Position numbers and translations under genes: made by a program
The notes under the pieces: model-generated
What the model was told of the DNA's origin: nothing
The model's input: the letters and a program-made list of their open reading frames with translations, nothing else
Databases searched by the model: none
Assembly: GCA_937988735.1 (NCBI GenBank)
Contig: CALKHQ010000170.1
Coordinates: forward strand, 1 to 11,075
Source: an uncultured Alphaproteobacteria bacterium
GTDB taxonomy: Bacteria > Pseudomonadota > Alphaproteobacteria > CALKHQ01
DNA length: 11,075 bases
Direction of reading: 5' to 3'
Shown here: positions 1-6,852 of the stretch, one piece after another
Layout of the letters: every line of letters starts with the position of its first letter
Position numbering within the stretch: the first letter of the stretch is position 1

Positions 1-747
1 GAGCTCCTGACCGGGCAGAAGCCGTTCCCCGGCAAGAGCGCCACCGAGGTGATGTACCGGCTGCTGAACCACCAGCCGCCGGCGGTGACGACACTGAACC
101 CGACGCTGCCGATCGCGATGAACGCGGTGGTGCTGAAGGCCCTGTCGCGCGAGCCCGCCGACCGCTTCGCCACCGCGGCCGAGTTCAAGGCGATGCTGCA
201 GCAGGCGGCGAAGATGGCGCCGGCGAACGAGGACATGACGGTGGTGATGGCGCCGCCGGTGCCTCCCGCTTCCGCGCCCGAGCAGGCCGGTGGGACCGGC
301 ATCCACGACGAGGCGACGCTGCGCATGGTTTCCGACGCGCTCGCCTACCACATCGGCCCGGTGGCCAAGGTGGTGGTGGAGCAGGCGGCGAAGCAGGTCA
401 CCAGCGTCGACAGCCTCTACGACACGGTCGCCACCAGCATCAACAACCCGGAGGAGCGAAACGCCTTCCTCCAGCGCCGCTTCGCCCCGCAGCTCCAGCC
501 GGCGCCAGCGCCGGCCGCGCCCGCCCGCCCGGCGGCCGCCGCACCCGCGCCCGGCGACATCCCCGCCGACGACGTGGTGAAGATCCAGGCCGAGCTCGCC
601 ACCCATCTCGGGCCGATCGCCAAGATCCTCACCAAGCGGGCGCTGAAGGATGCGGCCAACCGCGAGGCACTGGTCCGCGCGCTGGCGGAGCACATCCCGA
701 CCGACAAGGAGCGCGCCCAGTTCTTCAGGCGGCTGGGCGTCGCCTGA
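1..747 (+). CDS. Ser/Thr protein kinase, C-terminal part (T6SS-associated), 5' truncated
   Basis: The frame is open from base 1 to a TGA at 745-747, so 248 residues are visible and the start lies off the window. The first ~70 residues read as the end of a Hanks-type kinase domain. ELLTGQKPF corresponds to subdomain IX/X and the ALSREPADRFATAAEF stretch to subdomain XI with its conserved Arg. A Pro/Ala-rich linker follows. Two related ~56-residue segments (nt 316-483 and 571-738) come next, each with a central H-[IL]-G-P-[VI]-A-K core and separated by another Pro/Ala linker. No transmembrane segment is seen in the visible part, unlike many PpkA kinases. Kinases of this type phosphorylate T6SS regulators such as Fha in some bacteria; that role is inferred here from the PAAR-like and clpV genes downstream. 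The catalytic lobe cannot be checked. The C-terminal domain may be the family called DUF8082 in Pfam, but I am not certain. Confidence 0.88.
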   Translation, partial: ELLTGQKPFPGKSATEVMYRLLNHQPPAVTTLNPTLPIAMNAVVLKALSREPADRFATAAEFKAMLQQAAKMAPANEDMTVVMAPPVPPASAPEQAGGTGIHDEATLRMVSDALAYHIGPVAKVVVEQAAKQVTSVDSLYDTVATSINNPEERNAFLQRRFAPQLQPAPAPAAPARPAAAAPAPGDIPADDVVKIQAELATHLGPIAKILTKRALKDAANREALVRALAEHIPTDKERAQFFRRLGVA

Positions 748-790
748 CGCCGCCTGCCCGCGATCGCGTCGCGCAGCGGCGCGGCCGGCG

Positions 791-820
791 CCGGATGCCC
801 GGGACACCCCGGGGATGACG
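791..820 (-). repeat. REP-like palindromic element, copy a
   Basis: On the minus strand this reads cgtcatccccggggtgtccc followed by gggcatccgg. It matches the pattern of the elements at 1300-1330 and 4781-4811. It folds as CCCGGG (798-803), loop acac, CCCGGG (808-813). A G-G mismatch and an AT/AT pair flank the stem, the same architecture as the 4781 copy. It sits between the kinase stop and the ribosome binding site of the PAAR-like gene. It could be a REP-type repeat or act as a local RNA hairpin. Confidence 0.55.
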
Positions 821-826
821 CTGCAG

Positions 827-832
827 AGGAGG
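827..832 (+). promoter_or_regulatory. Shine-Dalgarno of the DUF4280 gene
   Basis: A perfect AGGAGG lies 8 nt upstream of the ATG at 841. This fixes the start of the PAAR-like gene. Confidence 0.8.
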
Positions 833-840
833 AAGAGCCC

Positions 841-1230
841 ATGCCTCTCCAGGTCGCTGCCACCGCCGTCGCGCAGTGCACCTTCGGCACCGCGCCGGCG
901 ACGCTGATCGTCGCCGACCCGACCCGCCCGCTCGCCGGCGGGCTGCCGGCGGCGAACATCATGGACTTCAAGCCGATCGTGAACCTGCCGACCTTCGGCA
1001 TGTGCAACACGGTGTCGAACCCGGTGGTGGCCTCCGCCACGGCCGCGGCGATGGGCGCGCTCACCCCGATGCCCTGCATCCCCGCCACCGCGTCGCCTTG
1101 GGTGCCGGGCTCGCCGACGGTGCTGGCCGGCAACATGCCGGCGCTGAACAACAGCTGCAAATGCATGTGCAGCTGGGGCGGCGTCATCAGCATCGTCAGC
1201 CCCGCCCAGGTCACCACGATGACGGGGTAG
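841..1230 (+). CDS. DUF4280 domain, PAAR-like protein (contractile-injection spike tip)
   Basis: This 129-residue protein is covered end to end by the DUF4280 (PAAR-like) family. Family hallmarks visible are CTFGTAPA near residue 13, AANIMDFKPIVN (38-48), FGMC (52-55), LTPMPCIP (74-81), WVPGSPTVL (87-95), and the NNSCKCMCSWGG stretch (103-114). Six cysteines (13, 55, 79, 106, 108, 110) could hold a metal or disulfides at a spike apex. The family is regarded as analogous to PAAR proteins that cap VgrG-like spikes in T6SS and related contractile systems. No effector or toxin extension is present, so this would be a stand-alone tip. It lies 93 bp after the kinase gene and upstream of clpV on the same strand, which supports a T6SS role. 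Start choice is secured by an AGGAGG. Confidence 0.9.
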   Translation: MPLQVAATAVAQCTFGTAPATLIVADPTRPLAGGLPAANIMDFKPIVNLPTFGMCNTVSNPVVASATAAAMGALTPMPCIPATASPWVPGSPTVLAGNMPALNNSCKCMCSWGGVISIVSPAQVTTMTG

Positions 1231-1533
1231 CGGGCGCCCGACGTCTTCCTGCAGCCGCGGGCGCGCCGCCGGCACGTCCGTTTCCACGCCTACCCACGAC
1301 GTCACGGCCGGGCTCGACCCCGGGGATCTCCGGGGACCGCTTCCGCAACGGCCCGGCCCGGATCAGGCCGTCCGCGACCGCGGCGGGGTGCGCTCCATTA
1401 AGGCTCCGCCAACGATTTGCCGGCGGAATCCCGGGAAGCGGCGGCCCGGTGTTACTCGACGCCGGGCCTGTCGATCCGGTAACCTGTCCCCAACAAAAAG
1501 CCCCCACCACCCCCCGGTCAAGGTCAGCAGAAC
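1231..1533 (+). other. 303-bp gene-free gap before clpV
   Basis: No convincing gene is seen on either strand. The gap begins with a 10-bp perfect palindrome cgggcgcccg (1231-1240) directly after the PAAR-like stop; its stem is too short to call a terminator. A REP-like element lies at 1300-1330. The last ~50 bases are relatively A-rich around 1490-1500 and could carry a clpV promoter, but no clear -35/-10 or -24/-12 pair is visible. Confidence 0.6.
1300..1330 (+). repeat. REP-like palindromic element, copy b
   Basis: The sequence cgtcacggccgggctcgacc plus cccggggatctc shares the cgtca...ccgggctcg.cc order with the element at 4781. The CCGGG/CCCGG arms around a ctcga loop are kept. The outer arm is more degenerate than in the other two copies. 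Confidence 0.5.
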
Positions 1534-4248
1534 ATGGCAGCCCCCCTCCGCACGCTCATCAACCGTCTCAACCCCGCCTGCTTCAAGGCGCTGGAAAGCG
1601 CGGGCGGCCTTTGCCTGTCGCGCTCGCACTACGAGGTCGACCTCGAACATTTCTTTGCCAAGCTTCTGGAGGGCCACAACAGCGACCTGCAGCTGATCCT
1701 CGGCCACTTCGACCAGAACGCCGACCGCGTCCGCAGGGACCTCGACGCGGCGATGGACAAGTTCAAGACCGGCAACACCCGCACGCCGGTGTTCTCGCCG
1801 CGCATCCAGCGCCTGCTCGAGGAGGCGTGGATGGTGGCGTCGGTCGATTTCGAGGCGACCCGGATCCGCAGCGCCCACATCCTGCTGGCCGCCCTGCGCG
1901 ACACCGAGTTCCGCATGCTGCTGGAGGGGACGTCGCAGGCGTTCGCCGCCATCAACGTCGACCAGCTCAAGGACCAGCTCGACACCATCACCGAGGGGTC
2001 GGCCGAGGCGCCGGGCGGCGCGCAGGCCGCGCCCGGGGAGAGCGCCCAGCCCGGCGGAGGCGCAGGGGGGGCCGCCGGCCAGGGCGAGCTCGCCAGGTAC
2101 ACCATCAACCTCACCGAGCGGGCGAAGGCGGGGCAGATCGACCCGGTGCTGGGCCGCGACGCCGAGATCCGGCAGATGGTCGACATCCTGTCGCGCCGGC
2201 GCCAGAACAACCCGATCCTCACCGGTGAGGCCGGCGTCGGCAAGACGGCGGTGGTCGAGGGGCTCGCCGTCCGGATCGCCAACAACGACGTGCCGCCCGT
2301 CCTGCAGGGTGTGACGCTGCTCAGCCTCGACCTCGGCCTGCTCCAGGCCGGCGCCAGCGTGAAGGGCGAGTTCGAGCGGCGACTGCGCGCGGTGATCGAC
2401 GAGGTGAAGGCCTCGAAGACGCCGATCATCATGTTCATCGACGAGGCGCACACGCTGATCGGCGCCGGCGGCGCGGCCGGCCAGGGCGATGCCGCCAACC
2501 TGCTGAAGCCCGCGCTCGCCCGCGGCGAGCTGCGGACCATCGCCGCCACCACCTGGTCGGAATACAAGAAGTACTTCGAGAAGGATCCGGCGCTGACCCG
2601 CCGCTTCCAGGTGGTGAAGGTCGAGGAGCCGGACGAGGCGCGCGCCGTCGCCATGATCCGCGGCGTCGCCAACGCGATGGAAAGCCACCACAAGGTGCGC
2701 GTGCTCGACGACGCGGTGCGCGCCGCCGTCCGCCTCTCCAACCGCTATCTCGCCGGCCGGCAGCTCCCGGACAAGGCGGTGAGCCTGCTCGATACCGCCT
2801 GCGCCCGGGTCAAGATCTCGCAGAACGCGACCCCGGCCCCGATCGAGGACATCCAGCGCCAGCTCGAGAACATCGCCGCCGAGACCCGCGCGCTGGAGCG
2901 CGAGATGCGGACCGGCGCCGACCACGGCGGGAAGCTCGCCGAGCTCGCCGACGAGAAGGCGCGGCTGGAAGAGGAGCTGGCGGCGCTGACGGCGCGCTGG
3001 GAGCAGGAGAAGGATCTGGTCCGCCGCATCGACGCCGTGCGCCAGGCGCTGGAAGGGACGCCGGGCGAGGCGCAGCCGGCGCCGGCCGCGCCGCAGGCCA
3101 ACGGCGAGGCGGCGCATGGCGGCGGGATGCAGGCCGCGGCGGAGATTCCGGCCGGCGAGGCGCCGTCGCGCGAGGCGCTCGGCGCGTTGATGGCGGAGCT
3201 GAAGGCGCTGCAGGGCGAGGTGCCGCTGGTCTATCCGGTGGTGACCGAGCAGACGGTGGCGGAGGTGCTGTCCGGCTGGACGGGCATTCCGCTCGGCAGC
3301 ATGGTCAAGGACGAGATCCAGGCGGTGCTGGAGCTGAAGGACCGGCTGGCGGAGCGGGTGATCGGCCAGGACCACGCGCTGGAGATCATCGCCCAGCGCA
3401 TCCGCACCGCCCGCGCCGGCCTCGACGACCCGGGCAAGCCGATCGGCGTGTTCCTGCTGGTCGGCACCAGCGGCGTCGGCAAGACCGAGACCGCGCTCGC
3501 GCTTACCGATCTGCTCTACGGCGGCGAGCGCAACATCATCTCGATCAACATGTCGGAGTACCAGGAGGCGCACACCGTCTCCAACCTCAAGGGCTCCCCG
3601 CGCGGCTATGTCGGCTATGGCGAGGGCGGCGTGCTGACCGAGGCGGTGCGCCGGCGCCCCTACAGCGTGGTGCTGCTCGACGAGGTGGAGAAGGCGCACC
3701 CCGACGTGATGGAGCTGTTCTTCCAGGTGTTCGACAAGGGCGACCTGGAGGACGCCGAGGGCCGGCGGATCGACTTCAAGAATACCGTCATCATCCTGAC
3801 GTCGAACGTCGGCACCGACACCATCATGCGCATGTGCGGCCGCGGTGCCGAGCGGCCCGACCCGCAGGAGATCGTCGAGGCGATCCGGCCGGAGCTGAAC
3901 GCCCAGTTCAAGCCGGCTCTGCTCGGGCGGCTGGTGGTTGTGCCCTACTACCCGATCAACGACGAGATGCTGGACCGGATCACCCGGCTCAAGCTCAACA
4001 AGGTCGTGCGGCGGGTGGAGCAGAACCACGGCGCCTACATGACCTACGACGACGCGGTGGTCGCCGCGCTGTGCGCCCGCTGCACCGATTCCGACTCCGG
4101 CGCGCGCACCATCGACAACATCCTTACCGGCTCGATCCTGCCGGAAATCGCCCAGACGGTGCTGTCCCGCATGGCGGAGGGACGGCGGGTCGAGGCGATC
4201 CGGCTCCGGGCCGGGGAGGGCGGCGCAATCAGCTTCGACGTGAACTGA
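1534..4248 (+). CDS. clpV: Type VI secretion system ATPase ClpV (TssH)
   Basis: This 904-residue AAA+ double-ring unfoldase of the ClpB/HSP100 class disassembles the contracted TssB/TssC sheath in the cytoplasm so that its subunits can be reused. The N-terminal domain (about 1-150) has the MAAPLRTLINRLNP start typical of ClpV rather than ClpB. A Gly/Ala/Gln-rich linker (about 150-187) follows. The first ATPase domain has Walker A GEAGVGKT (231-238) and Walker B IIMFIDE (298-304), with an LTRRF arginine-finger segment. A coiled-coil middle domain (about 430-510) and an Ala/Pro/Gly-rich stretch precede the second ATPase domain, with Walker A GTSGVGKT (644-651) and Walker B VVLLDE (712-717). The SGARTIDNIL segment is sensor 2. 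All key residues are present and the length is normal. The Shine-Dalgarno is weak (AAGG about 10 nt upstream). The ATG is chosen because the family N terminus begins there. Confidence 0.96.
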   Translation: MAAPLRTLINRLNPACFKALESAGGLCLSRSHYEVDLEHFFAKLLEGHNSDLQLILGHFDQNADRVRRDLDAAMDKFKTGNTRTPVFSPRIQRLLEEAWMVASVDFEATRIRSAHILLAALRDTEFRMLLEGTSQAFAAINVDQLKDQLDTITEGSAEAPGGAQAAPGESAQPGGGAGGAAGQGELARYTINLTERAKAGQIDPVLGRDAEIRQMVDILSRRRQNNPILTGEAGVGKTAVVEGLAVRIANNDVPPVLQGVTLLSLDLGLLQAGASVKGEFERRLRAVIDEVKASKTPIIMFIDEAHTLIGAGGAAGQGDAANLLKPALARGELRTIAATTWSEYKKYFEKDPALTRRFQVVKVEEPDEARAVAMIRGVANAMESHHKVRVLDDAVRAAVRLSNRYLAGRQLPDKAVSLLDTACARVKISQNATPAPIEDIQRQLENIAAETRALEREMRTGADHGGKLAELADEKARLEEELAALTARWEQEKDLVRRIDAVRQALEGTPGEAQPAPAAPQANGEAAHGGGMQAAAEIPAGEAPSREALGALMAELKALQGEVPLVYPVVTEQTVAEVLSGWTGIPLGSMVKDEIQAVLELKDRLAERVIGQDHALEIIAQRIRTARAGLDDPGKPIGVFLLVGTSGVGKTETALALTDLLYGGERNIISINMSEYQEAHTVSNLKGSPRGYVGYGEGGVLTEAVRRRPYSVVLLDEVEKAHPDVMELFFQVFDKGDLEDAEGRRIDFKNTVIILTSNVGTDTIMRMCGRGAERPDPQEIVEAIRPELNAQFKPALLGRLVVVPYYPINDEMLDRITRLKLNKVVRRVEQNHGAYMTYDDAVVAALCARCTDSDSGARTIDNILTGSILPEIAQTVLSRMAEGRRVEAIRLRAGEGGAISFDVN

Positions 4249-4260
4249 GGCGCGGCCTCA
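4246..4260. terminator. Hairpin between convergent genes, containing both stop codons
   Basis: The stem is TGAGGC (4246-4251), the loop gcg, and the other arm GCCTCA (4255-4260). The left arm starts with the clpV TGA and the right arm ends with the complement of the DUF1810 TGA. It has six perfect pairs but no U-tract on either strand. Intrinsic termination is therefore uncertain and Rho-dependent termination is possible. Confidence 0.35.
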
Positions 4261-4677
4261 CAGCCGTTCTTCGGTGAGGCGGTCGAACCGGCCGCCGAAA
4301 TGGCGCGCCAGCGCCTCGAGGAACGGCTGCGGCTCCGCCGCGCACAGCCCGAACAGCGTCATCGACGAGTGGAACTTCATGTCGTCGGGGCTGCCGAAGA
4401 TCTCGTGCACGCTCCGCCCCTCGACCGCGTTGACCAGCGCCGTGCATTCCCTGAGCCGCGCGCCGAGTACCGGGTGGGCGGCATAGGCCGCCGCCTCCGC
4501 GCGGCCCGAGATCGCATAGCGCCGCGCCATCGCGCTCGCGCCCAGACCCGCGATCTGCGGGAACACGAACCACATCCAGTGCGTCCGCTTCGCCCCGACG
4601 CGCAGCTCCGCCACTACCCGCGGATAGACCGGATCCTGGGCGTCGATGAAGCGCTGCAGGTCGAAGGGGTCGTCCAT
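4258..4677 (-). CDS. DUF1810 family protein
   Basis: This is a 139-residue cytoplasmic protein of the DUF1810 family, whose biochemical function is not established. Family motifs visible are the DPFDLQRF start (residues 3-10), HWMWFVFPQ (33-41) and the FGSPDDMKFHSSMTLF segment (94-109). An in-frame upstream ATG at 4761 would add 28 residues, but family members begin at the DPFDLQRF segment. The ATG at 4675-4677 gives the usual ~140-residue length, so it is preferred; the Shine-Dalgarno before it is only weak (gtggga). The gene converges on clpV, with 9 bases between stop codons, and is transcribed away from lpxL's end. It has no evident link to the T6SS and probably marks the end of that cluster. 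Confidence 0.88.
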   Translation of the reverse strand: MDDPFDLQRFIDAQDPVYPRVVAELRVGAKRTHWMWFVFPQIAGLGASAMARRYAISGRAEAAAYAAHPVLGARLRECTALVNAVEGRSVHEIFGSPDDMKFHSSMTLFGLCAAEPQPFLEALARHFGGRFDRLTEERL

Positions 4678-4780
4678 GCGTCCCACGTCTCGCCACGTCA
4701 GGGCCGGGGCAGCCTCCGATTCTAGCGCGCCATGGCCCCGTTGTCCTGCCCGGCGCTTCAACGTTCCGGCCTTTCCTGGA

Positions 4781-4857
4781 CGTCATGACCGGGCTCGTCC
4801 CGGCCATCGCGTGGAGAGTGCGCAGCCGGCAGGAGTTGCCCTGGACGAGGCATGACG
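4781..4857. repeat. REP-like inverted repeat, 77 bp (copy c plus a degenerate opposing arm)
   Basis: The left unit 4781-4811 (cgtcatgaccgggctcgtcc then cggccatcgcg) is itself a hairpin. CCGGG (4789-4793) pairs with CCCGG (4799-4803) around ctcgt, and ATG/CAT pairs lie beyond one A-C mismatch. The right arm 4843-4857 reads cgtcatgcctcgtcc on the minus strand, repeating the cgtcatg and ctcgtcc blocks of the left unit in inverted orientation. The two units face each other across ~30 bases, as in paired REP elements. The repeat lies in the gene-free stretch 4678-4882 between the DUF1810 gene and lpxL. I see nothing else in that stretch. Confidence 0.6.
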
Positions 4858-4882
4858 GGGAGGGGAGAAGGGCAGGCCGCCC

Positions 4883-5848
4883 CTACCGCGCCGACGGGCC
4901 GCCCGGGCCGTTGAACGCCGGCGGCTGGAGCCGGTCGCCGCGCCACTTGCCCCAGCGGTTGTGCAGCCAGAACCAGTGATCCGGCCGCTCGCGGATCCAG
5001 CGTTCCAGCACCCGGTTCAGCTCGGCGGTCATGGCGGTGATCCGCTCGGCCTCGGTGCCTTCCGCCGGCGGCTCCACCGGCGGCTCGACGATGATGCGGC
5101 AGCGGCAGCCGCGGATGCGGACGGTCCGCGTCGGCAGCACGGCGTAACCGAAGCGGACGGCGAGCCAGGCCGGCAGGGTGGTAGTGTTGGCCGGGTGGCC
5201 AAAGAAGGGCAGCGTCTCGCCCTCGTTGAGCTTCTGGTCGAACAGGATCCCCATCGGCTCGCCACGGCGGGCGTCGACGACCATCGCCCGGCTGCCGGTG
5301 GATTTCGGCAGCAGCCGGCCCTCGCCCGGCCTGCGGGCGCGGGTGATCAGCCGGTCGAGCAGCGGGTTGTTGGCGGTGCGGTAGACGCGGACCACCTGCA
5401 TGCCGAGGCTGAGCCCGGCCAGCACCGGCAGCTCCCAGTTGCCGTAGTGGCCGGAGACACAGGCGATCGGCCGGTTGGCTGCCATCGCCGCCAGCACGTG
5501 CTCGCGCCCCTCGAACTCGAGGTAGCGGGAGCGGCCCGGGAGCCCGTAACGGCCGAGCTGGGTGAGCTCCACCACCGTCCGGCCCATGTTGTCCCACATC
5601 CCGCGGACGATCCGCCGGCGCTCGGCCTCGGAGAGCTCCGGCATCGCCAGCCGCAGGTTGCGCTCGGCCCGCCGGGACACCGGCAGCCAGGTGCCGACGG
5701 TGCGGGTGAACCAGCCGCCGAGGGCGGACGCCGCCGGCAGCGGCAGGCACCGCAGCAGCCCGGTCAGGGCGAGCGCCAGCCCTGCCTCGACCCAGTCGAG
5801 GATCCGTCGCCGGTGCCAGGGGCGCCGCTGTTCTGCGGTGCTGCTCAA
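4883..5848 (-). CDS. lpxL: Lipid A late acyltransferase (LpxL/HtrB family), TTG start
   Basis: This 321-residue protein of the lysophospholipid/Kdo2-lipid A acyltransferase superfamily adds a secondary acyl chain to lipid A at the inner membrane. The N terminus has the usual amphipathic/hydrophobic segment (WVEAGLALALTGLLRCLPL) followed by LPVSRRAERNLRLAMPELS, which is typical of the family. The catalytic HX4E motif is GHYGNWE with H134 and E139. The C terminus carries PDHWFWLHNRWGKWR. No ATG or GTG lies near the expected N terminus. The TTG at 5846-5848 overlaps the terC TGA as TTGA, so it is the likely translationally coupled start. Whether the donor is lauroyl, myristoyl or a longer chain cannot be read from the sequence. 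Just after the TAG a weak gggc/gccc hairpin is followed by a C/T tract, perhaps a terminator. Confidence 0.9.
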   Translation of the reverse strand: MSSTAEQRRPWHRRRILDWVEAGLALALTGLLRCLPLPAASALGGWFTRTVGTWLPVSRRAERNLRLAMPELSEAERRRIVRGMWDNMGRTVVELTQLGRYGLPGRSRYLEFEGREHVLAAMAANRPIACVSGHYGNWELPVLAGLSLGMQVVRVYRTANNPLLDRLITRARRPGEGRLLPKSTGSRAMVVDARRGEPMGILFDQKLNEGETLPFFGHPANTTTLPAWLAVRFGYAVLPTRTVRIRGCRCRIIVEPPVEPPAEGTEAERITAMTAELNRVLERWIRERPDHWFWLHNRWGKWRGDRLQPPAFNGPGGPSAR

Positions 5849-6618
5849 TGCCCCGGCGCGCTCCGGCCCGCCCGGGCGGCGGCGCGCCGACGGCGCCGCG
5901 CGCGGCGCGACAGCATGTTCAGCAGCTCGACCAGAGCCGAGAAGGCCATCGCCGCATAGACATAGCCCTTCGGCACCTCCACGCCGAAGCCCTCGGCGAT
6001 CAGCGTCATGCCGATCATCAGCAGGAAGCCGAGGGCGAGCATCACGATGGTCGGGTTGGCCTCGATGAAGCGGGCCAGCGGCGCCGCTGCCACCAGCATG
6101 ACCGTCACCGCCACGACGACCGCCACGATCATGATCTCGATGTGCGGCGTCATCCCCACCGCGGTGATGATGCTGTCCACCGAGAATACCAGGTCGAGCA
6201 TCAGGATCTGGGCGATGGCGCTGGTCATCGTCATCTGCGCCGCCTCGCGGACGAAGATGTCCTCCTCCGGGTCGGCCTCGACGTTGTGGTGGATTTCCTT
6301 CGTCGCCTTCCACACCAGGAACAGGCCGCCGGCGATGAGGATGATGTCCTTCCACGAGAAGGCGTGGCCGAACACCTCCACGATCGGCTCCCTGAGCTGC
6401 ACGATCCAGGCGGCAGTGGCGAGCAGCCCCAGCCGCATGACCAGCGCGAGCCCGATGCCGACGCGCCGGGCCGTGGAGCGCATCCCGGCCGGCAGCTTGT
6501 TGGTCATGATCGAGATGAACAGGAGGTTGTCGATGCCGAGGACGACCTCCATCACGATCAGCGTGACGAGTGCGATCCAGGCTTCCGGATCGGCCAGCAG
6601 GGCGAGGGTGGAGTCCAT
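5845..6618 (-). CDS. TerC family integral membrane protein
   Basis: This 257-residue polytopic inner-membrane protein belongs to the TerC family, whose characterised members (e.g. Alx of E. coli, YceF/YkoY of Bacillus) export or handle manganese. About seven membrane spans are visible near residues 13-36, 52-73, 91-104, 131-155, 160-182, 189-211 and 219-237. The two family signatures with intramembrane aspartates are VLGIDN (26-31, D30) and FSVDS (145-149, D148), with D142 just before the second. The tail is Arg-rich (RRARRRRR, about 238-245). The ATG at 6616-6618 lacks a strong Shine-Dalgarno but matches the family N terminus. It is the first gene of a two-gene unit with lpxL and is divergent from the aminotransferase gene. 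The metal specificity here is inferred only from the family. Confidence 0.92.
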   Translation of the reverse strand: MDSTLALLADPEAWIALVTLIVMEVVLGIDNLLFISIMTNKLPAGMRSTARRVGIGLALVMRLGLLATAAWIVQLREPIVEVFGHAFSWKDIILIAGGLFLVWKATKEIHHNVEADPEEDIFVREAAQMTMTSAIAQILMLDLVFSVDSIITAVGMTPHIEIMIVAVVVAVTVMLVAAAPLARFIEANPTIVMLALGFLLMIGMTLIAEGFGVEVPKGYVYAAMAFSALVELLNMLSRRARRRRRAAARAGRSAPGH

Positions 6619-6790
6619 GGGTGGGCCCGTCCGAGGAGGGTTGCGCTGCGGAACAAGCCCGATTCCGCGATGGTTCGCAAGATCGATCGAAGTTCATTCC
6701 ACGGTCATCTGGCGCCCCCCGCCCGGCGATGGTCGGCGGCCGCTGAGACCGTCATCAATGCCGCAGGGACACGGGCGGCCGTGGCGGTGC

Positions 6791-6796
6791 TAGACT
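6791..6796 (+). promoter_or_regulatory. Possible -10 element of the aminotransferase gene
   Basis: TAGACT lies 56 bases before the aminotransferase ATG in the 234-bp divergent gap 6619-6852. This hexamer resembles -10 elements seen in alphaproteobacteria. No good -35 hexamer stands 16-18 bases upstream, so the call is tentative. The divergent promoter for terC must also lie in this gap but could not be picked out. Confidence 0.25.
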
Positions 6797-6852
6797 GGGT
6801 CTCCCGAGAGGGCGCGATCCTGCTTCGTCAGCCAACAGCCACCGGAGCCGAC

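Noticed and set aside
1231..1240. Palindrome cgggcgcccg as a terminator of the PAAR-like gene
   Set aside because: The loop would be two bases, the stem is only four, and no T-tract follows.
1211..1510. 99-codon minus-strand frame in the gap before clpV
   Set aside because: It overlaps the end of the PAAR-like gene, has no Shine-Dalgarno worth naming and contains no recognisable domain. It is treated as non-coding.
1363..4029. Very long open frame (888 codons) on the minus strand opposite clpV
   Set aside because: It is His/Arg/Leu-rich with no family features. It mirrors the codon bias of clpV, as is usual opposite GC-rich genes.
4678..4761. N-terminal extension of the DUF1810 gene to the ATG at 4761
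   Set aside because: The extra 28 residues have no match to the family start. The family length is met from 4677.
4866..4885. Weak hairpin just after the lpxL stop as a terminator
   Set aside because: It is a four-pair GC stem extended only by wobble and A-T pairs, with a C-rich rather than U-rich tail. It is mentioned under lpxL but not annotated.
4961..5959. Plus-strand open frame opposite lpxL
   Set aside because: It is antisense to a clearly recognised acyltransferase and is low complexity, with no ribosome site.
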